DNA from: Neoceratodus forsteri
Lineage: Eukaryota > Chordata > Ceratodontiformes > Ceratodontidae
Direction: 5' to 3'
Assembly (NCBI GenBank): GCA_016271365.2
Contig: CM057454.1
Span: 693,547,501-693,611,500 of the forward strand
DNA: 64,000 bases
The notes under the pieces are model-generated. The model was given only the letters and a program-made list of their open reading frames with translations. It was not told the DNA's origin and did no database searches. This document shows positions 56,768-64,000 of the stretch, one piece after another (the first letter of the stretch is position 1; each line of letters begins with the position of its first letter). A program made the translations under genes and the position numbers.

Positions 56768-57042
56768 GCTGGAAAGGCATATTGCACTTATGCGAGATAG
56801 AGTTAGTGCTTTTACCTCTTTATGGGGTGGGCTAGAGACTATCTTTACAATTTGGAAGTCCAATTGATGAGGGATTGCGCTGATGTTATAGCTATATGAT
56901 CAATAACTGTGTGTAGTCTGTGGGGATGAGTAGGGGAAGGGGTTGTTATTGTTTTGGTGGGTTTGCACATGTTGTCTCACTTGTTGGATCAACCTATGTA
57001 TCTATCTTGGTGCTTAAAACTAATAAAGCTCTCTTTAATAAA

Positions 57043-57057
57043 AGGAGTGGTTTTTAT
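57043..57057 (+). repeat. Target-site duplication, right copy, of the nested L1
   Basis: AGGAGTGGTTTTTAT, identical to 50,505-50,519. The host L2-type reading resumes inside this copy. Confidence 0.95.
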
Positions 57058-57722
57058 CATCTTCGAAATATTGACTGAATCCGATCCCTGATTCTGCCTG
57101 ATGACCTGCACACACTAGTACATTCCTTCATCAGCTCCAGATTGGACTACTGTAATGCTCTGTACCTAGGGTTATCAGGAGGTAACCTTTGCAGACTGCA
57201 GCTGGTGCAGAATGCAGCATCAAAATTACAGATGAGAGCTAGGAGATCTGAGCATATTACTCCTGTCCTCCACAATCTGCACTGGCTGCCAGTCAGGTGG
57301 AGGATTGTCTTGTAAGGTAGGGCTCCTGACCTACAAAACTCTACACAATGGAAGCCTGTTTGTCTGTATGAGCTCCTTGTCCCCTATCGCCCCTCCCAGG
57401 CACTTCAATCTGCTGGGGATCCCTCCTTGAGGTTCCCAGGGTGAAGTTGTGGCTTTCCAGAGATAGGGCATTCTCAGTTGCTGCACCCACCTTGTGGAAA
57501 TCTTTGCCTGAGAATCTGAGGAGGGCCCCCTCAGTAGAAGCCTTTAATAAGGGCCTCAAAAAATATTTTTTCTGGATGCCCTTTATGACTAATCTGCTAA
57601 CTGCTGAATGGAATTATGATATTTTAATTATGTCATATGTTGTATATTGGTTGGTTTTTATTAACTTGTTTATTTTATTGTTGTTTGTACAACATCCAGA
57701 GTCTGTGGAAATGGGCCCTTAA
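57058..57722 (+). pseudogene. L2-type ORF2 C-terminus after the L1
   Basis: Broken frames carry LVHSFISSRLDYCNALYLGL, LQLVQNAASKL, HITPVLHNLHWLPVRWRIVL and, at 57,441-57,590, LWLSRDRAFSVAAPTLWKSL followed by PENLRRAPSVEAFNKGLKKY. These are the standard C-terminal blocks of L2-type RTs, in order. The frame at 57,441 is open to 57,720 but the last part is 3' UTR. It is followed by the ATCT repeat. Confidence 0.85.
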
Positions 57723-58148
57723 TAAATGATCTATCTATCAATCTATCTTTCTATCTATCTTAAAAGATGATTATCACAGAATACAGATTTACATAAAACA
57801 TGCACATTAAGACATACACACATGCAATCATAAAAAAACATTATTTGCACAACTATACAAAACATTAAAAGCCATGGGGTATGTGCAAATAACAATTCAT
57901 ACAGTTTTCACAAGTGAATGGGCATTTAAGATTCCAGCAGTATTGTTTCTTATGTGCTTAGGTTGAGCTAATTCTTTTCCTCCTTACTTTTCTGGTGAGC
58001 AATAAATATTTCCCAGCACCATGTATTATATGTGAGTCCTCAGTTGTAAATAAAACTCTAATTAACTTGGTATCACTACAGGAAATTATGGAATCCATAA
58101 TCGGCTGTAACCAAATGTTCCTAATTTTGTTATACCATGTATATTTTT
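57723..58148. other. ATCT microsatellite tail and unassigned DNA
   Basis: ATCTATCTATCAATCTATCT and further imperfect copies run to about 57,762. The rest, up to the 3' end of the next L1, is AT-rich with nothing recognised. Confidence 0.6.
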
Positions 58149-58373
58149 TTTCAATTCAATGTTTATTGAAAAGTTTTTCCATACAGAGGACTGTCACAAT
58201 GTTGTTAGAAACAAATGAGTAAAAATATTGAATCATAACAAGACTGTCCTCCCCCCACCCCCTCCTGTTTTCTCTTCCCTCCCTCCCTTCCCCACCATCC
58301 TCCCTAACCCTCCCAACACAGCACATTCAAGGAGATTACTTTATCTACCATAAAAGATTCCAGTGCATATCAA

Positions 58374-61300
58374 TTATAAAGAGTATAGAGTATACAAGGG
58401 GTTCCAGATTTTCTTGAACTTTTCTAAACTATTAGTCAGACTTGCTACCATTTTCTCTGTTTTAAGGTTGACTAAAAGTTCAGTGAGCCATTTGCCATAA
58501 GGAATTTCATCCTGATCTATCCAATGCCTCAGTACCAGCTCTGTGGCTGACATAGAAATGAGAGCCATATAATATTTATGCCTAAGAACTGTAATTCCTG
58601 AAAAATCTCCTAGCAGGCAGATTTTGGCAGTAAAAAGGTCCTCTTGACCTATGAGAGGGTCAGATCTTTGTTTAATCTTGACCCATAAAGGGGCCACCTT
58701 TGGACAGGACCAAAAAATATGGTATAAAGTGCCATCCTCTTGGAGACAACGAATACATGAAGGTGAGGGTATTAAATCAAGTTTGGCTAATTTTTGAGGA
58801 GAATAATACAAGTTGTGATGTATATGCACCTGCATAATCCTCAGTCTGTCCTGAGTTATAAACCTATGGCAGTTATGCCATAGGACCGGCCAGTCTATCA
58901 TGAGGTCTTGGAAGAAAGTGGACCAGTAGGTTGTGGAACCAAAGCAGTCTGGGTGAATCCAATCAAATAGGATTCCATAAATCTTGGAAACAGCCTGTGG
59001 AAGGCCCACTAGGTGGCTCAGTTCTCTTTGGAAGGAGGGGCATGCTGATGAGAGGGGTCTGTTCCAATACTTTTATAAGAATATGTCTCAGTTGAAAAAC
59101 CTTAAAAACATGGACATTAGGGATATTGAACTTATGCATGATTTCAACAGTGGAAAGCAATGAACCATCTTCTTTAACCAGATTGGTAAGTTGGCTTTCC
59201 CCTAAGTAAGGTTACCAATGAGGTGAAAGAACTTTGCTATTGATTTTAAAATTAGGATTACCCCATATAGGTTGTGATGGATCAATGGTGTGTTTATATT
59301 TGAGAAAGATGCAAAGTTAGGAGTGGATCTTCATTGATATGGCAATTGGGGTATTTCTCAGTTTGGCAGGAAGAGCACTTTCTTTTATATGTAAGAGTGC
59401 CGCTGGAGATAGGCCACTGGAGTGAATCTGGGCTAGTTCCATTTTCAGCCAATCTGGGGAGTAAAAGGGAGGATCTGGTGCTAGCCATCTAAGATATTTA
59501 TTGGTGTGACTAGCCCAGAAATACACGCCAATGTGAGGGAGACGTAATCCTCCTCTAGATTTGGAAGCAGCTAGTTTGTGGAAAGCTAATCTAGGTGTTT
59601 TATTGGACCAGATAAATTTGGTGAAAAGGCTGTGTACTTTTTTAAACCAGGACAAAGGGAGCCAAGTATTAAGTAGACTAAGGAGGTAAAAGAGGCTTGG
59701 GAAGACATTCATTTTAAGTTGATTAATCCTGCCCCAAATGGAAATCAGGAGGGTGGACCAGCGATCTAAGTCTTGACTAATTGTGTGCACCAGGGAATCC
59801 AAGTTAAGTTTTAAACATTTGCCTGAATTTCTTGTGAGTTCAATACCTAGATATCTTAGGGAATCCTGTTTCCAGGAGAGTCCTAGTGCTAATATGACTG
59901 GTTTAAATATATTATGGTTGTGGGGGAAAACAATTGTCTTACTAACATTCAGTTTCTAGTTTGATGATTGACACCATTTTTCAATAATTTCTAGCATTGG
60001 GGGGGTGGATGTGACAGGATGAGAATGTTGGAGAAGGAGATCATCTGCATATACCTAGACCTTTACTTCCTGAGATTGTACAGGAATGCCCTGAATCAAA
60101 TGGCAATTGACCAGTCTATGGATCAGTGGCGCAATATAAAGATTGAAGAGTAGTGGGGATTGGGGGCAGCCTTGCCTCATGCCTCAGTACAGTGTGAAAA
60201 GGTCCGAGGTTACCCCATTGCCAGTTATTCAGGCTGTAGGGAATCAATACAGAGGATGAATCCAATGTTGGAGCTTTAATGGAAAGCCATAAGCCTTGAG
60301 GATCTGAAAAAGAAAGTGCCAGTTTACCCTTTCAAAGGCCTTCTCGGCATCCAGAGAGACCAGGACTGCAGGGAAAGGGGTGTTTCTGGATACTGATAAA
60401 ACATGAGACAGGATGCGAAGGTGATCTGCTGAGGATCTCCCTTTCATGAAACCCACCTGTTCTGGCCCAATAAGATCTGGGAGTATTAAGCTGAATCAAT
60501 TGGCAAGTAGTTTAGTTAAAATTTTTAAGTCCTGGTTAAGAAAAGAATTGGGTTGGTAGTTCGTGACAAGCTCAGAAGCCTTACCAGGTTTGGGTAATAG
60601 GACAATCAGTGCCTCGAAAATGGTAGGGTCAGCTTCAGCTCCAGAGAGTATATGTTGGTATAGGAGAACAAGCAGAGGGATAAGTTGCTTACTAAACTTT
60701 TGATAAAAATGAGCCGAGTAGCCATCCATCCCTGGGGTCTTGTTCTTGGGAAGATTATTGATTATTTCCACCAGTTCCCTTTCAGTGATCGATGTAACAA
60801 TAAATTCTGCTGTTCCTCAGAGAGACGGGGCAATTTAGCCTCTTTAAGATAATTATCTAGTGCCTGTTCAGTGGGGGGATCAGACATTGGGCCATACAGT
60901 GACTTATAATAACCAGTAAACTCTAATATACTATCCCTTGGGGAAGTTTTCAGGGAACCATCAGTCTGAGAGCGTATTGAGGCTATAAAACGAGAAGATT
61001 CCTGTTTTATCCTGAGGGCTAGTAGGCATCCCACCTTTTTGCCTTGGTCTGTGTAAGAAGCTCTTGTGCTCAGTATGGCATACTCTGCCTTTTCTCTCAA
61101 TAGCTCTAGGTAGGCAGCTCTCAGTCTGATTAGCTCCTGATGGAGAGACTCAGGGAACTGTGGGGATTAGTTCTGTTCTATAACCCTAATTTGAGACAAT
61201 AGTTGTATCAACTTTTGTTCCCTAATTTTCTTTCTTCTAGATGCTAAGTCGATCAGGATCCCTCTTAGGTAGGCTTTAAGGGCGCACTATTCCATGTCAG

Positions 61301-62142
61301 GTTGTTCAGTGGATCCGCGGTTGGTTGCAGTAAAATGTTCTATATAATCTTGAATAACTTGGACAATTTCTGGGTCTTTTAGCAACTCGTCAAATTTCCA
61401 TCGGGATCCCCCTTTAGGTATAGATAGCAGGGAAAGATGACATACAACCATGGAATGGTCCGAGGGAGAGCCAGGTTGAATTGAAACATCCAGAACCCCA
61501 GGGATGAGTGAATGGGAGAAAAGTATGTAGCCTATACTGGAAGAGGATCTGTGAACTGGGGAGGTATAAGTATATTCTTTATCCATTGAGTGGAGAACCC
61601 GCCAGATATCGCACAGACCTACCTGGTCCATCAATTCTCGGAATGCCCGTTGGGCTGGAGAGAGGCCTATTCAATGATGGCCAGTCCAGTCTAAAGACGG
61701 ATCAAAAACTAGGTTAAGATCTCCCTCGAGGGTCATTGGGATTGATAAGAAGGGGGTTAGGCTTTGGATAAGTTGCATGAAAACCCCAGGAGTATCCTGA
61801 CTGGGGCCATGGATACTGTCCAGCAGTATTTCTTTGGTAAAGATTGTGCCCTGTACCAATATGAATCTACTGCCACGGTCTCTGATAATCTGAGTGGGTG
61901 AAAAGGGGACTTCTATTTATTAGAATCATAGTTCCACAGCTGTTGATGGAGCCCTCAGCCGAAAAAACCTGTCCCACTTGCTGTCTCCGAAACTGAAGCG
62001 CTTTGGAGTCTAACAAATGGGATTCTTGAATAAAGGAGATTTCCGCTGATAGGATATTTAAATGTTTCAACACCTTATATTGTTTAAGCTTCCATCTAAC
62101 CACTTTCACATTCCATGTAGCAATATGCACGTCCCTAACCAT
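58374..62142 (-). pseudogene. L1 ORF2 on the minus strand, broken
   Basis: Reading downward: HIATWNVKVVRWKLKQYKVL and FIQESHLLD (Glu) near 62,000-62,130, GDLNLVFDP near 61,700, SSSIGYILFS near 61,540 (Gly where the family has catalytic-region Asp in RIDYIL) and PSDHSMVVC. The linker holds KVGCLLALRIKQESSRFI. The RT follows with NLPKNKTPGMDGYSAHFYQK (60,750), VSLDAEKAFERVNWHF (60,350), YADD at 60,040-60,051 and IWGRINQLKMNVFPSLFYLL (59,720). The end (59,009-58,374) has CIRCLQEDGTLYHIFWSC and LRHWIDQDEIPYGKWLTELL. Several stops and frameshifts break it. Confidence 0.9.
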
Positions 62143-63229
62143 TTTCCATTACAGAACAGAACCTGGGAAATTCTAGGGTGGTAGTAAATAAGAAAAATTT
62201 TAGATCTCTTTTACATATCCTTGTTGTGCTTTTCCCCACTCTCAGCCCCCTTCCCCCTTCTCTACCAACAAGTACCCCTTTCAGTATGAAAAGCCAAACA
62301 AATGCCCTGTAGAGCAAAAACAACCCAGCCCTCCCACCTCCCCATTCTGCTGCGATAGCGTTCTGCAGAACTCACCTGTTCGCCCCTCCAGTTCCACCCT
62401 CCCTCCACCGAACAATGACCCTGAAATTATGTGACACTAAAAGATAATATAACATCCAAGGTAAAACTAGTATTCTTTTTAAACAATACTGAAAGATTTA
62501 AACCTATTGTAATAAATCCCCTGAATATCTATAACAAAAATGCAACCCCCAACATGAGGTTATATAAGGTCCCCTTATGTCTTTGCACCCGCTTGACATT
62601 GTCCTTGAAGTCATTAGTTTGACATAAAAGGAAAGGAAAGGAAAAAATGCCTCGAACTGTGCATTGACCCAAAATATGACTTGTAATCATAGTAAAGGAA
62701 AGAAATGTCATTGGAGCAACAACAGTCCAGCAAAAATTCTATTATTCAAGGCGAAAACACATTTGTGGTTAAGCGAGACACCTAAGCATGTAGCTCGCAG
62801 TCCCTCAAGTGGTGACAGGCAATCATTACCAATATCTATTGAGGGGATTATGTTGCTTCTCTGTCACATGCTTAGGTCAAAAATAAAATGAATATCTCTA
62901 GGAGTGATGCAAGCTGTAAAGTTCAGGGAAGTAAATGGTCTACTCAAGAAAAGAAAGTCACAGCATCATGTGGAAACACTCTAAGCTCAAACAGTCCAAA
63001 ATGCCTCTAAGTAAGAAAAAAGGTAACATCAAGAACACTCAACGAGAACTGGGGCTTTTGTTAAATTTAGCTATACTGGCTGAAACCTGGGCAGATACTT
63101 ATGTGGACTTCTGAGGTGATATAAAGTTGCTCCATTTTCTTAATTCGGCCACTCTTCAAAATGCTCTTTTATTACTTTATAAATCCAGTAGGTTAATAGA
63201 TTGATCCTGCTGCAGTCTTTGCTCAGCAA
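62143..63229 (-). other. L1 inter-ORF spacer on the minus strand
   Basis: About 1.1 kb between the end of ORF1 and the start of ORF2, the same length as the spacer in the sister copy at 42,166-43,305. No coding blocks are seen. Confidence 0.6.
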
Positions 63230-64000
63230 GTATGAAATAGATCTAGGAAAGCTGCATGTAACACTGTCTGCGCTGCTTCTGTCTCCTCAAAGGTTGTCCA
63301 GTTGCTTGCTATCAGGACCAGCAGTCAGGACGGGTACCCCATTTTGAATTTTATTCCAGCCACTATGAGTTTTGAAACAATAGGGTGTAGTTGAGCCCTT
63401 TGTTGCCTAACTGTTGCTGGCAGGTCCTGGGTGACTCTAATTCTGGTTCCCTCCCATTGAATTTCTTGAAGGTCTCTCACTTTCTCCAGGAAATATTGCT
63501 TTTCTTGGGAATTTAATAACTTAAATATCAGGGGATGTGCAGTGGAACTGGGTGCTGGCATTGGTCTAAGGGCTCTGTGGGCCCACTCAATGGTATAGGC
63601 TGTACCAAAGTGAAAAGGACAGGCTAATTTTTCTATTAGCTTTTGAATAAAAAGAATAGTATGGTCCCTTCCTCTTTCTCTGGAAGTCCGATTATAACAA
63701 TGTTGTTTCTGCTACTCCTCCCCTCCAGGTCTTTGATTTTGGCCTGTAATTTTAAGATTCTGTGCCTGTTATCCACGGTTTCAGTATTCATGCGTTCCGC
63801 TTGTTTCTCCAGGGAACTTAGGTGTGCTTCATTATCCCCCATCCTCATAGAGATACCATCGAGTACGGTTCCCATCTGCTTAACTTCTGTGGTGAGCGAT
63901 TTAAAATCATCCCGGAAAGGACTGAATTCTGAGAGGAAGCATTCAAGTGTGAGTGGGGTTGCTTCCGAGGCCTGTGTGGTGGTAGCAGTAGAGGATTTTT
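63230..64000 (-). pseudogene. L1 ORF1p-like protein on the minus strand, partial
   Basis: The visible part opens off the window with FLSEFSPFRDDFKSLTTEV, then a coiled coil (MRMGDNEAHLSSLEKQAERM, RHRILKLQAKIKDLEGR) and SSRNNIVIIGLPEKEEGT. After stops near 63,630 the C-terminal domain resumes at 63,561 with PLIFKLLNSQEKQYFLEKV and IRVTQDLPATVRQQRAQLHP, ending FLDLFHTC near 63,230. The N-terminus is missing. It is collinear with the ORF1 at 41,297-42,165. Confidence 0.85.

Larger units (their letters stand above)
50520..57042 (+). mobile_element. L1-type LINE, full length, nested in the L2-type element
   Basis: The element starts GGTCACGTGATGGCAGC, holds ORF1 (50,682-51,537), a 1.5-kb spacer, ORF2 (about 53,067-56,767) and a short 3' UTR with AATAAAGC and AATAAAA at the end. 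It has a perfect 15-bp target-site duplication and the longest intact frames in the window, so it looks like the youngest L1 here. It has only a very short A-rich end, CTTTAATAAA. The duplicated target does not resemble the TTTT/AA nick consensus of mammalian L1. Confidence 0.93.
48751..57765 (+). mobile_element. L2-type LINE, 5'-truncated, split by an L1
   Basis: The left part (48,751-50,519) carries the endonuclease end and most of the RT. The right part (57,043-57,765) carries the RT C-terminus and 3' UTR. Joined across the L1, the reading is continuous: VVRSGFY on the left runs into HLRNID on the right, a conserved L2 block. The 3' end is a simple repeat of ATCT (57,728-57,760), a usual L2-type tail. 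Many stops show it is old, and older than the L1 within it. Confidence 0.88.
58149..64000 (-). mobile_element. L1-type LINE on the minus strand, running out of the window
   Basis: The 3' end faces left: a T run and TTCAATTCAATGTTTATTGA at 58,144-58,170 are the reverse of an AATAAA-type end with a short A tail. ORF2 runs from 62,142 down to 58,374 and ORF1 from the window edge down to about 63,230. Protein blocks match the L1 at 41,133-48,286 closely, so both belong to one family. The 5' UTR and the target-site duplication lie beyond base 64,000. Confidence 0.92.

Noticed and set aside
1..64000. A new defence or biosynthetic system
   Set aside because: All recognisable coding sequence belongs to transposable elements in decay; no co-oriented intact gene cluster exists.

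Overview
The window reads as vertebrate intergenic DNA made almost entirely of decayed transposable elements. I found no host exon, rRNA or tRNA gene, CRISPR array or operon. The element mix is L1-type, CR1, L2 and Rex1/Babar-like LINEs, one Ngaro-like tyrosine-recombinase retrotransposon and one hAT-type transposase relic. This mix fits a large, repeat-rich non-mammalian vertebrate genome. An amphibian is my best guess, but this is inference from element types and the species is not identified. Nearly every coding region carries stops and frameshifts, so these are fossils rather than active genes.

Layout. At 1-4.6 kb there is a hAT-type (THAP12/ZMYM1-like) transposase relic beside a 457-bp direct duplication. 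At 4.6-9.1 kb lie a 3' L1 fragment, a minus-strand LINE fragment and a 5' L1 piece that keeps only ORF1. At 10.65-16.24 kb is a long CR1-type LINE with ORF1 (PHD-like cysteines plus esterase) and ORF2 (endonuclease plus RT). It is interrupted by a short LINE tail at 13.4-13.6 kb and a Rex1/Babar fragment at 13.95-15.21 kb. At 16.3-17.45 kb are satellite-like tandem repeats. At 18.2-20.35 kb is an unidentified minus-strand coding relic split by a SINE-like insertion. At 20-24 kb I recognise little apart from a small foldback element.

At 24.1-26.9 kb there is a well preserved minus-strand Rex1/Babar LINE, followed by a CR1 3' end (26.9-27.4 kb) and a second SINE-like copy (27.8-28.3 kb). At 29.15-29.58 kb is a degenerate tandem array. 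At 30.7-36.4 kb is a minus-strand Ngaro-like element whose domains run RT, RNase H, tyrosine recombinase, SGNH hydrolase. At 36.4-38.1 kb a minus-strand Rex1-type LINE is split inside its catalytic YADD motif by a plus-strand CR1 3' fragment. AT-rich DNA with a pentanucleotide array and a large palindrome fills 38.1-41.1 kb.

The last 23 kb is a nest of LINEs. A full-length L1 (41,133-48,286) has a 14-bp target-site duplication and is itself interrupted by a minus-strand CR1. An L2-type element (48.75-57.76 kb) was split by a second full-length L1 (50,520-57,042) with a perfect 15-bp target-site duplication. A third L1 lies on the minus strand from about 58.15 kb to the window end and belongs to the same family as the first. 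None of these parts works together as a pathway. What they record is the order of insertions. I found no new gene system. The least explained items are the minus-strand relic at 18.2-20.35 kb and the palindrome at 40.44-40.67 kb.
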